DNA from: Myxococcales bacterium
GTDB taxonomy: Bacteria > Myxococcota_A > Polyangia > Polyangiales > Polyangiaceae
Direction: 5' to 3'
DNA: 64,000 nucleotides
Assembly: GCA_025359105.1 (NCBI GenBank)
Contig: JANYHK010000027.1
Span: 1 to 64,000 of the forward strand
Under the pieces are notes generated by a model. That model did not search any database. It was not told the origin of the DNA and saw only the letters and a program-made list of their open reading frames with translations. The position numbers and the translations under genes are program-made. Positions 1-7,694 of the stretch are shown here, piece by piece (the first letter of the stretch is position 1; every line of letters starts with the position of its first letter).

Positions 1-233
1 GGCGGCTTTTCGTGCGCGGACTGGTCGTACGCCGTAGCGAACGTTGTCACCGTGAAGCCTGCGGCCGGCACCGCGCTCGAGCACAAGAGCCTCGTGACGG
101 GGGCCACGATCGAAGATGTCGCGCTCGAAGCGGCGGCGGCCGTTGCGCCTGGTGACTCGAGCATCGCGGGGTTCGTGGGTGGTTCGCAGAATGTGCTGCT
201 GAAGCGCGTGTCGTTGTTCTTCGCGCGCTCGGA
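1..233 (+). pseudogene. Truncated beta-helix-like protein fragment (5' end off window)
   Basis: The frame is open from base 1, so the start lies outside the window. The residues read like parallel beta-helix rungs, with short hydrophobic strands separated by Gly/Asn turns (for example GATIEDVALEAA and SQNVLLKRVSL). The frame continues only to a stop at 247-249, but from about 234 the other frame encodes an integrase C-terminus, so the real coding sequence appears cut off near 215-234 by a recombination junction. The intact beta-helix lipoprotein at 13378-14811 has a similar style. Assignment to the family is by appearance only. Confidence 0.5.
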
Positions 234-443
234 TGGTCACTCAAGCTGACGCCGAAGGGCATGCGGAGAACGTTCCAGGACCTCGCTCGCCAAGCGAACG
301 TCCCGGACCTCGTGACGCGCGCCATCTCGGGACACGCGACGGAGCGGATGCAGAGGCGCTACTCGACGGCGCACCTCGAGGAGATTCGCGATGCCGTCGG
401 CAAGGTCGCCGCACTCGCGACGACGCCCAAGACCGTCCCCTAG
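234..443 (+). pseudogene. Tyrosine integrase C-terminal remnant (copy 1)
   Basis: Frame 3 encodes about 69 residues beginning WSLKLTPKGMRRTF and ending after the catalytic tail SGHATERMQRRYST. It aligns almost residue for residue with the C-terminus of the intact integrase at 7695-8933 (WDLKLTPKAMRRTF and SGHTTERMQRHYST). The N-terminal DNA-binding region and the first catalytic Arg box are missing, so it cannot be active. It lies outside the left copy of the tRNA-derived repeat (1022-1069), which suggests that it is left over from a separate integration event rather than belonging to the present element. Confidence 0.85.
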
Positions 444-897
444 GACTTCGACGAGCGGCCACCGTTGAAGACGGAAAGGCGAGCCGATTTTTCGCCGCGC
501 TCGCGCTCCATGTTCGCGATGAGATCGCCAGCGCGAAAGACCCGATCGCCGAAGCGGACATCCTTGCAAACGATCTGCATCTGGTCCCGCTGCTTGTCGC
601 GCGGAAGGTCGGCGACCTCGCCGCCACACGCGACGAGGAGCTCGTCGGTCGGCCAGCAGGGGCCTTTGTACTCCTTGCCCTCGGGCCCGTTGCGCCATCT
701 GTCCTGCGTGTGGAGCGAGGCCGGCACGGGAGCGATGCGCTCCGCGCTCGCCTCTCCACGCTCGTAGTCCTCCGCACCCTCGTGGAAGCGACGCGCGCGC
801 GCCGCGGGTCAGCGACGACGAACCAATCTTCATCGCCGTCCGGCGTCGTGCACCAGTACAGCGCGAAGCGCTTCGTGCGTGGCTTCGACTGCGCCAA
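440..897 (-). pseudogene. Frameshifted hypothetical gene
   Basis: Two minus-strand frames carry good-looking protein that joins at one point. The upstream part (from about 897, TTG) reads AQSKPRTKRFALYW then DEDWFVVADPRRAR. The downstream part reads RFHEGAEDYERGEAS, then KEYKGPCWPTDELL, then DLIANMERERGEKSARLS, and ends at 440. The switch falls in a short GC dinucleotide run near 793-805, as expected for a slippage indel. Product is unknown; charged and aromatic composition suggests a soluble protein. It shares its last 4 bases with the end of the integrase remnant on the other strand. A sequencing error in the GC run would give the same picture. Confidence 0.55.
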
Positions 898-1021
898 GAT
901 TAACTCCGCCGCTGAACAGAGTGCTGGACAGCCGCCCAGCGATCCCGCTTGATCCCCCCGGGATGCGCGTAACTGCGTGCGTCCGTCGCCGATGTGATCG
1001 AGACGAGCGATGAAGAAAAAG

Positions 1022-1069
1022 TGGAGCGGGAGAAGGGATTTGAACCCTCGACGTCCACCTTGGCAAGGT
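1022..1069. repeat. Left att repeat: displaced 3' part of tRNA-Gly
   Basis: These 48 bases are identical to 12541-12588, which is the 3' part of the tRNA-Gly gene (anticodon stem-loop to CCA, minus strand). Identity stops abruptly on both sides: g versus c before it, c versus g after it. There is no 5' half of a tRNA here, so this is a displaced att copy and not a second gene. Confidence 0.93.
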
Positions 1070-1235
1070 CTCCCCGCGCGCTTGTTTTTGCGCCGGTTCG
1101 ACATGGGATTGGCCCTGACCCACCCTTTATCCCACCATTTTGGGCGTTGGTTAAGGGGAAACCGCTCGGCCCTCTGATCAGCGGCCACTCGCCTCTCGAA
1201 ATGCAACCCGAAAGCCTCTGCACTTCAGCGTGGTG

Positions 1236-3998
1236 TCACGCGTTCTTCTGGTCCCAGCTCGCTGATGTGAACTCAGGTCGCAGCGCTTCGAGCGTGCTCG
1301 GCAACCTCACGTCACACGTGAGCGCAAGGTATCGCGATGAACGAGTCGTGCCCACGTAGATGGTTTGCCCAAACAGGTCCGGGGCGCGTTCGAAGAGCCG
1401 GTCGATGCTTACGAAGAAGACGGCTTCGAACTCGAGCCCCTTGATGTACTCGGAAGAGAAAACGCGGATCTCGTTGTCGTGACCGACATCGCGGCCGTTG
1501 TGGCATGCCCGGACCTCGATGTGGCGGTCCGCGAGCACGCGGGAAAGGTCATCCGCCACCGGGGAGACGTCGGCGTCACCGGGTACAAAGACGGCAACCG
1601 AAGGCACGCTGCCAAGCGCGCCCTCGATCTCGCCGATGCGCTTGGCAATCCAGTCCGCCTGCCTCAAGCCCGTTAGGCCTTCCACCAAGAGAGGAGGAAC
1701 GTCTCCGAGCTGAGGCTCGTAGAAGGCGCGGACGGCGGGCACGGGGCCCGGCAAGAGACCGGCGAGCCTCTTGGAGAATTCGATGAGAATCGGGCTCTGC
1801 CGATACCCAACCGTGATCTCTTCGACCTGAAAGTCGTCCGCGATGCTGGAGAACTCGGCGAGGGACCGCACGCCGTGCGCCGTCATGCGTTGGCGCAGGT
1901 CGCCCGACGCGAAGAGAGAACGAAACTTGGGATGCGCCAGCTCCAGCATGCAGGCGAGCTGCACCGAAGAGAAGTCAGTCGCTTCGTCGACCAACACCTG
2001 GAGGTAGTACTCGCCCTCGATTGCCTCCAAAATAGCGAGCGGCGTATTCGCGCGCCAGCGTCGGTCCGGACGCGCGGTGAGCCGTCGGGCGCTTCGCAGC
2101 ATCGACAAGACGAGAACATCGAGTTCCGTCGCGCTGATTTCGTTCCGAATGATTCGTTCGCGGACAGCGTAGTAGATGCCGCCATCCTGCAGCGCACGCC
2201 GGCGGAAGCGTTGAAAGGCCTCGGGCAGACGCTCGACAAGGTTCTTGTGCCCCTCTGCGAGGAACGCGACGTGCTGACGCAGCGTCAAGAGCGCCCCCAG
2301 CGCACGGAGTTCGTCCTCCGAAGGCCGACGGTCTCCCAGACGGCGAACCAGCTCGAAGTATCGAGCCGAGGTTCTCGGGCCCCCCCCTCGAAGGGTCTCG
2401 CGCGCGAGCCAACGAAGCGCTCGTTCAAGAGCGAGCAGGGCTTTCGCTCGGCGCGAGTCCGTCGCGGCGGGCCGCACCGCCTCGTCCTCTTCCTCGTCGT
2501 CGCCGTCGTCCGGGCCCGCGTTGCGAACCTCGAGTTCTTCGAGATGACTCCCAATCTCGTCGACTAGGTCAGGATGACGCCGCAAGAGCGCGCGAATCAT
2601 CTCCCGGACGCGAAAATTAGCTCGAACGGTAAGCGACGGATCCTTCTCCGGCTCCTTTTCAGAGCCATCCGCTGGACGGAGGAACTTTGCGAGCGAGGAT
2701 TGGACTTCGACGAGGTCGAATAGGCGCCCGTACTGAATTGCACGTTCGCCAGCACGCTGCTTCATCGCTACGATTTGCTCACGGAGCTCGACGCTGGGGC
2801 TGAGCCCTAGCGACTGCTCGAATGCCAGGGCGTACCGCGTCACCACGTCGTTCTCCAAGTGGGCCTGAAACGCCGTGTAGAGAGACCAGGCCGCGGGGCT
2901 GGAGTCATCGAGGAGGAGCGGGTCCGCTTTGAGGAAGAAGCGCCCGGACGCCCCGGAGCTTAGGATTCGGAGGACGTTCCGTCCCAAGCGAAGGCGCTCG
3001 TCCGACCACGTCCGAATTCGGTCTTCGGATGCCGGCACTTGCTCCTTGGCGAACGCCTCCTTGAGGTAGAGCTTGAGCAGATCTGTCGGCGAGAACATGA
3101 CCCAGCGCTGCGAGAGCCCAATGTCATTGCCGAGTCGCTCCCGCTCGTCGTCCTCCCAGCATTCGATGTCCAGCTTCTGTGCCAGGCGCTTGATCAGCGT
3201 CGTCGTCTTGCCGGTGCCAGGTGGGCCGCTCAGCATGATCCGCTCCCCCAACCGGCGCCGAAACACTTTGCCCTGGAACGCGTCGAGTACCGCCTGGTCC
3301 CGCAACGAGAGCGTTCGCTGAGCCTCGCGACGAAATCCCTCGCGGCGCGCCGATGCGTCGGCCGCCGCTAGGTCCTCACGCGTCAGCTCCGCAATGAAGT
3401 CGTCGAGTCCATCCGCGGCGCGGTGGCTTTCAAGGAACTGGCGAAGCGAATGGAGCGGTCGCCTGGCATCGCCGATTTGAAAGCGATTGTCGATCGCATC
3501 CCACACGGTCCCATTTAGGCGCGGTTTCAGCTCGACGCGTTCGAGCACGCGAAGCGTCCGCTCCCTGCCAGCGATGCTCACCTCTTCGGCGTCGCCCGGG
3601 TTCAGCTCTGCCAACCGCCCCATACGGCTGCGGTAGCTCGCGAGGGTTCCGTGCTTGGCAAGCGAGGCAGTCGGCGGTGTCGCGCGGCAGAAATAATAGG
3701 AGCGGCGCTCACCCCCGTCATCCTCCACGAGGATTCGCACAATGAACGGCTCCTGCCGGAGGTATCTCAGTGCACCGTGGACGCTCGACTGGATCTTGAC
3801 CAGGTGCGAGACCGCATTCGGACCGCCTGCCATCGGATTCGCGTTGTTCGCAATTACGCCGGCAGGGTCGTCTGCCGGGATAGGAGCCGAAGCGTCGACG
3901 GACGCAACGCGTGCTGCGTCCTCCAGGATCTCAACACAGAGTCCAGCAATTCTCTCGTCCATTGCCCCCATCCCTCGCGCTGGGCTTGATCTAATCAC
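1236..3998 (-). CDS. SF1 (UvrD/Rep-like) helicase, possible Gre-like N-terminal module
   Basis: A 920-aa protein with a full set of SF1 helicase motifs: Walker A GPPGTGKTTT (258-267), Walker B VLVDEATDF (668-676), motif III ASGDLRQR (697-704), GYRQSP (731-736), KGLEFEAVFF and a C-terminal IYVGTTRSSRY. About 400 residues separate Walker A and B, much of them charged and helical. Residues 100-156 (MGRLAELNPGDAEEVSIAG) resemble the C-terminal domain of GreA/GreB factors; this is a weak pattern match. Start could be Met1 or Met13 (MDERIAGLC). It follows the 470-aa gene by 123 bp on the same strand and probably forms one transcript with it. ATP-driven translocation on nucleic acid is expected. Gabija GajB and other defence helicases share this fold, but no specific system is recognised. 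Confidence 0.85.
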   Translation of the reverse strand: MIRSSPARGMGAMDERIAGLCVEILEDAARVASVDASAPIPADDPAGVIANNANPMAGGPNAVSHLVKIQSSVHGALRYLRQEPFIVRILVEDDGGERRSYYFCRATPPTASLAKHGTLASYRSRMGRLAELNPGDAEEVSIAGRERTLRVLERVELKPRLNGTVWDAIDNRFQIGDARRPLHSLRQFLESHRAADGLDDFIAELTREDLAAADASARREGFRREAQRTLSLRDQAVLDAFQGKVFRRRLGERIMLSGPPGTGKTTTLIKRLAQKLDIECWEDDERERLGNDIGLSQRWVMFSPTDLLKLYLKEAFAKEQVPASEDRIRTWSDERLRLGRNVLRILSSGASGRFFLKADPLLLDDSSPAAWSLYTAFQAHLENDVVTRYALAFEQSLGLSPSVELREQIVAMKQRAGERAIQYGRLFDLVEVQSSLAKFLRPADGSEKEPEKDPSLTVRANFRVREMIRALLRRHPDLVDEIGSHLEELEVRNAGPDDGDDEEEDEAVRPAATDSRRAKALLALERALRWLARETLRGGGPRTSARYFELVRRLGDRRPSEDELRALGALLTLRQHVAFLAEGHKNLVERLPEAFQRFRRRALQDGGIYYAVRERIIRNEISATELDVLVLSMLRSARRLTARPDRRWRANTPLAILEAIEGEYYLQVLVDEATDFSSVQLACMLELAHPKFRSLFASGDLRQRMTAHGVRSLAEFSSIADDFQVEEITVGYRQSPILIEFSKRLAGLLPGPVPAVRAFYEPQLGDVPPLLVEGLTGLRQADWIAKRIGEIEGALGSVPSVAVFVPGDADVSPVADDLSRVLADRHIEVRACHNGRDVGHDNEIRVFSSEYIKGLEFEAVFFVSIDRLFERAPDLFGQTIYVGTTRSSRYLALTCDVRLPSTLEALRPEFTSASWDQKNA

Positions 3999-4121
3999 AA
4001 CGAACCCGGTGTGTGACGCCTCAGGCCACCGCGACGTGCGAATTTTGACGCCATGCCATGCTTCGGCGGACTCATGGCGAAGGCAACGCCGAGATCCACC
4101 GGCACGCCGAGGCTCTGCAGC

Positions 4122-5534
4122 CTACCAACGCACGCGCCAGACGCCGCCGCCCGTGCAGGTGCCGCAGTGATGAAGGCTCTTCCAGTCGTTGCGGCCTTCG
4201 AGCTTGGCGAGGCCCTTCCGCGCCTTGTCGGCGCCGTGTGAATTCTGCCATGTGGTGTGCCCACAATCGCCGATGAGCCTCATCACGTCGTTCGTTGGCG
4301 TGGTGCTCACCTTCTTGTAGAAACGCTCCTCTCCCGCCTTCGGCTCGTCGTGCTCCTCGGCTTGCGGTGCTGGTGCGTCCGGGACGATGACGACCCCGCC
4401 GCCTTGCTGATAGGCGCCGATTGCCTCCGCATTCTCGACGCGCGTGAGTAACGCGCCTCGCTCCTCCTCCAGCTCGGCAGCACGGAACTGGAGATCGTCG
4501 ATCACGCACCGCAGCCCCTTCACCTTCTTTTCGAGTTCGACGTTGGCCTCTTCGTACGCGTCCGCCAGCTCCTTCGCCCCTTGAAGGGTGGTCGCGCGTT
4601 CCTTCAACTGGCCGAAGATTCGCTGCGTCGCAGCCGACCTGATCGCGTCGATCTCCTCGGGCCTCACGACGCTGAGTGCGGAGGCGCGCATGATCCTGAC
4701 GCGGAGCTGGTGACGGAAGCGGTCGCGCGTCTCCTTGAGCTCGGCCGACATCGACCGCAGGCGTTGAGCGGTCCAGAGAGAATGGCGATACGGGTCGTCG
4801 TCGACGGTCAGCTTCGGCCAATAGATACGCACGGCGCCGCGGTAGCACGACAGGGCCTTGCCGAGCCTGCCGGTAAGCGTCCACGCCGCGTCGTCATCGA
4901 CAGACAGCACGGTCGCGACTCCGGACAGGTCGTACCCGAGCCGATCGGCGAGGTTCGGAAGAGCGGGTCCTTCGCCATCGGACGTCACGATCACGAGAGG
5001 GAGCGTGCGCGCAGGGTCGAGGGCCGCGTTCGCAAGCTGATCTCCTTCTGTCGGTCCGTTCACTTCGCGCGGCAACTCAAGGCGCGATGCCCCGTGATAC
5101 CAACCACCGGGTCGTTCCAGTAGGGCCCGGACGATTCGTGGGCATCGCGGATCGAAGTCGACGGGATTGACGGCCGAGGAGCCGGCACCCACTTCAAGGG
5201 TCGCGTAGACTGCGACGCGGTCGTCGGCGAGCCCACAGGCGGTTACGGAGAGGCACGCAACGAACCGACGACCGTTCTGCTGGGTCTCTTCGAGCCGGAC
5301 GAACCACCATGTACGCGCGCCGTCGGTGGCTTCCTCCGTTTGGAAGGTCGCATGGCTCCCGTCCTCTGCGTTGTAGGTCCCGGTCGAGACGCCAGCGATG
5401 TCCAAAGCGGTGGCGCCTTTTGACTTCAACCAGGTCGCGACTGCTTCCCGCAGCGCGGTCGCCTCCGAGGCGCGCGCGTCGGCCGGCGCCATCCCGTCTC
5501 GTCGTTCAAGAAGGTAGGCAGCGATCTTTTGCAT
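4122..5534 (-). CDS. Uncharacterised 470-aa coiled-coil protein with Cys-bearing C-terminal module
   Basis: Family not recognised by name. The N-terminal 260 residues look globular, with a block running from LPLVIVTSDG (178-187) to YRGAVRIYWP (231-240). Residues 305-372 are a strongly charged, heptad-like coiled coil. A compact C-terminal module (404-470) contains GDCGH, a pattern of conserved-looking Trp, Lys and Gly residues, and HCGTC (456-460), which could bind metal. No catalytic motif is obvious. The gene is the first of a probable two-gene operon with the SF1 helicase downstream. A coiled coil plus terminal Cys module suggests an oligomeric sensor or effector partner of the helicase; this is inference. 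Confidence 0.75.
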   Translation of the reverse strand: MQKIAAYLLERRDGMAPADARASEATALREAVATWLKSKGATALDIAGVSTGTYNAEDGSHATFQTEEATDGARTWWFVRLEETQQNGRRFVACLSVTACGLADDRVAVYATLEVGAGSSAVNPVDFDPRCPRIVRALLERPGGWYHGASRLELPREVNGPTEGDQLANAALDPARTLPLVIVTSDGEGPALPNLADRLGYDLSGVATVLSVDDDAAWTLTGRLGKALSCYRGAVRIYWPKLTVDDDPYRHSLWTAQRLRSMSAELKETRDRFRHQLRVRIMRASALSVVRPEEIDAIRSAATQRIFGQLKERATTLQGAKELADAYEEANVELEKKVKGLRCVIDDLQFRAAELEEERGALLTRVENAEAIGAYQQGGGVVIVPDAPAPQAEEHDEPKAGEERFYKKVSTTPTNDVMRLIGDCGHTTWQNSHGADKARKGLAKLEGRNDWKSLHHCGTCTGGGVWRVRW

Positions 5535-5700
5535 GCGGCGCGGGCTCCCAGCTCAAGCATACCCACCCTGCGTCGAGCGCCTAGACGCGCCGGCAGCCCC
5601 CTGATGGCGCGCCGTAGTCGACGTTACGGACACGCCCGTCCGCGTGAAGTTCGCGCACAGCGTCAACGCCTGGAGAAGCCCTGCCGGATAGCGAGTGGCA

Positions 5701-6597
5701 TCAAGTCCACCTCCAGGTTACCGGATCCCAAGTCACCGGCCCGCTCTCCGCGAGAACAGGATCGAGAAACGCTTTCGCGGCGGCGGTGACGTCCGCAAGA
5801 GTGGGCCACGCGAGGTGGTCCTCGCGCGCCATCGCGGCGTACGGCACCTCCCAGGCGGCGAGCGGCGCGGGAAGCGACGCGGGCAAGCCATGCGTTTTCC
5901 GAAACGAGAACGTCTCCTCGAGCGCCGCGCGGAGGCGCGCGGACTCGAGCGCCTTCGCGCTCGCGAGCAGAGCGATGTCCGGTAGGTCCTTCACGCGCGA
6001 ATTTGGGCGCGCGCGCGGCATCGTGTACGCGTGCAGCTTCTCGGCGACGTGCGTCTCGATCGGGTAGAGGCGCAGCGTCGGCGGCGCGATGCCGGCAAAG
6101 CCGAGGACGTCGTCGGCGACCACGTCCTCGGGGACTCCGAAGATCGGCTCGCCGAACACGACGTCGACGCCGAACGGGCCCCCGTATGGCTTGCCTGCGA
6201 GCCGGCATTCCGCGCGAAAGCGCACGCCGTCGTACTGCATGCCGTCGTTCTGGATCTCCGGGTGCTCCTCGTCCGAGCCCACCTCGAAGGTGACGAAGTC
6301 GCCGAGATCCAGACGAGCCGCCTCCTGGAGCCGCCCAAGGATGCCGTCGGGCGATCCCGTGATGCGGAGGTCGACGTCTTTCGTGGTCCGCGCCCGCTCG
6401 AGGCGCAGCTCGAGGACCAACCCGCCCTTGAGGGTCGCCGCGTCGCCGAACACGGCGGCGATCCGAGCCAGGAAGCGATCGAACACAAGGAGCTGCCGAC
6501 GGCGCGCGAACTCCGGACCGGTTGGTGAAGCCGCGCGGAGGCGCTGCTCGAGCGCCTGCTTGAAGGCCTCGGGCGAGGCGTACGTTCGCGGCGTCAC
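5701..6597 (-). CDS. abiEii: AbiEii/AbiGii-type nucleotidyltransferase toxin
   Basis: A 298-aa protein of the AbiEii toxin family, the toxic half of type IV AbiE toxin-antitoxin systems. The nucleotidyltransferase core is visible: LKGGLVLELR (56-65) followed by TTKDVDLRI (71-79), with the paired acidic residues expected to hold metal and NTP, then IETHVAEKLHA (180-190) and RVKDLPDIALL (201-211), which are family landmarks. Characterised relatives (such as the MenT enzymes) add nucleotides to tRNA or bind GTP. The gene overlaps the antitoxin gene by 4 bp, so translation is coupled, with the antitoxin first. AbiE systems are known abortive-infection and element-maintenance modules, which fits the island setting. 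Confidence 0.9.
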   Translation of the reverse strand: MTPRTYASPEAFKQALEQRLRAASPTGPEFARRRQLLVFDRFLARIAAVFGDAATLKGGLVLELRLERARTTKDVDLRITGSPDGILGRLQEAARLDLGDFVTFEVGSDEEHPEIQNDGMQYDGVRFRAECRLAGKPYGGPFGVDVVFGEPIFGVPEDVVADDVLGFAGIAPPTLRLYPIETHVAEKLHAYTMPRARPNSRVKDLPDIALLASAKALESARLRAALEETFSFRKTHGLPASLPAPLAAWEVPYAAMAREDHLAWPTLADVTAAAKAFLDPVLAESGPVTWDPVTWRWT

Positions 6598-7175
6598 GCG
6601 AGCCCCCCGAACGGTTTCAGCGACGCCCGGACATCGGCGAGGTCTCCGCGGACCGCCAGGCCTCGCCTCAGGGCCTGCTTCGCCGCCTGTCGCAGGAGCT
6701 CGGGCGACAGCCCGTCGCGCGCGCAGTCGTTGAGCGTTCGCGTGACCGACGTGACGGGGACGGGACCGAACCAGGTTCGCTCCCGCTTCGGGACGTCCGC
6801 GTAGTGGAGCACGAGCTCGTCGGGCAGGCGGAATCGGCGCTGTCGCCAGGCCTCGGGGACCGCGAGATGCACCTTCGCCGGCATGACGTCAGAGAGGCCG
6901 TGAAGCGCGAGCGCCGTCTGATCCGAGAAGACCCCGGCCTGCTCCGACCAGAGCCATGCGCTCACGAGCTCCTCGTGCTCGCCCGCGGGAAAGTGGACCA
7001 GCCGGTAGATGCCCCGCCGGACCCGGAGAGCCCGGCCGCTCGACACATGGTGGACGAGAAGCTGCGGCGAGTAGCCTGCCTCGGCCGCTTGCTGCGTCGT
7101 AAAGAGCCCTTCCTGCGCGGCGGCGACCTCGTACAGGCGGTCCCAGTCGGGATGTTGTGAGGGCTTCGCGGTCAT
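6594..7175 (-). CDS. abiEi: AbiEi-type antitoxin / transcriptional repressor
   Basis: A 193-aa protein of the AbiEi antitoxin family. The N-terminal winged-helix domain (about 20-62) contains GLFTTQQAAEAGYSP followed by RRGIYRLVHFP, the usual DNA-binding segment; the C-terminal part carries the family pattern FSDQTALALHGLSD and PVTSVTRTLNDCA. In characterised AbiE systems this protein represses its own promoter through inverted repeats and counters the toxin without direct binding. Here three operator-like repeats lie just upstream (7191-7270). Start is ATG at 7175. It is the first gene of the abiE operon and overlaps the toxin gene by 4 bp. Confidence 0.9.
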   Translation of the reverse strand: MTAKPSQHPDWDRLYEVAAAQEGLFTTQQAAEAGYSPQLLVHHVSSGRALRVRRGIYRLVHFPAGEHEELVSAWLWSEQAGVFSDQTALALHGLSDVMPAKVHLAVPEAWRQRRFRLPDELVLHYADVPKRERTWFGPVPVTSVTRTLNDCARDGLSPELLRQAAKQALRRGLAVRGDLADVRASLKPFGGLA

Positions 7176-7190
7176 CCACGAAACGTAAGC

Positions 7191-7270
7191 CTTGCTTTAG
7201 TTTTGTGCAATACGACCGCGATTTCCATCGTGGCACGCAACTAAAGTCATGCTTTACTTTTGTGTGCAAT
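7191..7270 (-). promoter_or_regulatory. Putative AbiEi operator: three related repeats
   Basis: Two direct copies of a T-rich element, gctttagttttgtgcaat (7194-7211) and gctttacttttgtgtgcaat (7251-7270), flank an inverted copy ending in aactaaag (7239-7246). The 16-base inverted pair 7195-7210 / 7231-7246 matches at 13 positions. They lie 16 to 95 bases upstream of the abiEi start, where AbiEi-type repressors are known to bind repeats. The AT-rich stretch stands out from the surrounding GC-rich DNA. The distal copy overlaps the last codons of the 142-aa gene upstream. Confidence 0.6.
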
Positions 7271-7682
7271 GCCGAGGAGGAGGGCCGTCGCTGTTCGGAG
7301 GAGCCAGTGCGTACACGACGAAGACGATTCCGCTTCCGACGTCGGCGGCGATGCGAAGCACGGCGGGCGTCACGCCAACCTCGAAGCTCCGCGCGTCTGA
7401 TCCAGCCGCGACGCCGATCGAAAAGTCTCGCGTCAAGACCTGGTTCCACGCGGCCCGCGCTTCCGGCGAGAGCTTGTGGACCAGGTCGACGAAGCTGCGG
7501 ATCCCGACCTCAGCGTTGGCTGGGTGCGACGACAGCTCCAGGTTCGCGAAGTACCCCTGCCCGTCCCGCGTGCAGTGCAGCGCGTACGCGTCGGGCTCGA
7601 ACGCGCGCACCAGGTCGCTCAGGTCGTCCTCGCCGCGGAGCTCAAGATCAACGTTGAGGAAGTGCGTTGGGGTGTCGGTCAT
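7254..7682 (-). CDS. Uncharacterised 142-aa protein
   Basis: No named family recognised. The protein starts MTDTPTHFLNVDLEL, has alternating hydrophobic strands and helices (GYFANLELSS, IRSFVDLVHKLSPEAR, FSIGVAAGSDARSFEVG) and looks like a small soluble alpha/beta protein without signal or membrane segment. The last residues (HCTQK) are encoded within the distal abiE operator copy, so its 3' end and the abiE promoter are interlocked. It lies 12 bp downstream of the integrase gene on the same strand, so integrase read-through could express it. An immunity or accessory role is possible but nothing in the sequence shows it. Confidence 0.65.
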   Translation of the reverse strand: MTDTPTHFLNVDLELRGEDDLSDLVRAFEPDAYALHCTRDGQGYFANLELSSHPANAEVGIRSFVDLVHKLSPEARAAWNQVLTRDFSIGVAAGSDARSFEVGVTPAVLRIAADVGSGIVFVVYALAPPNSDGPPPRHCTQK

Positions 7683-7694
7683 GGGAGCATGCCC

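Noticed and set aside
900-1223. Minus-strand ORF covering the left tRNA-Gly fragment
   Set aside because: Its translation includes the read-through of the tRNA repeat (DLAKVDVEGSNPF) and no protein signal; the same peptide appears opposite the intact tRNA.
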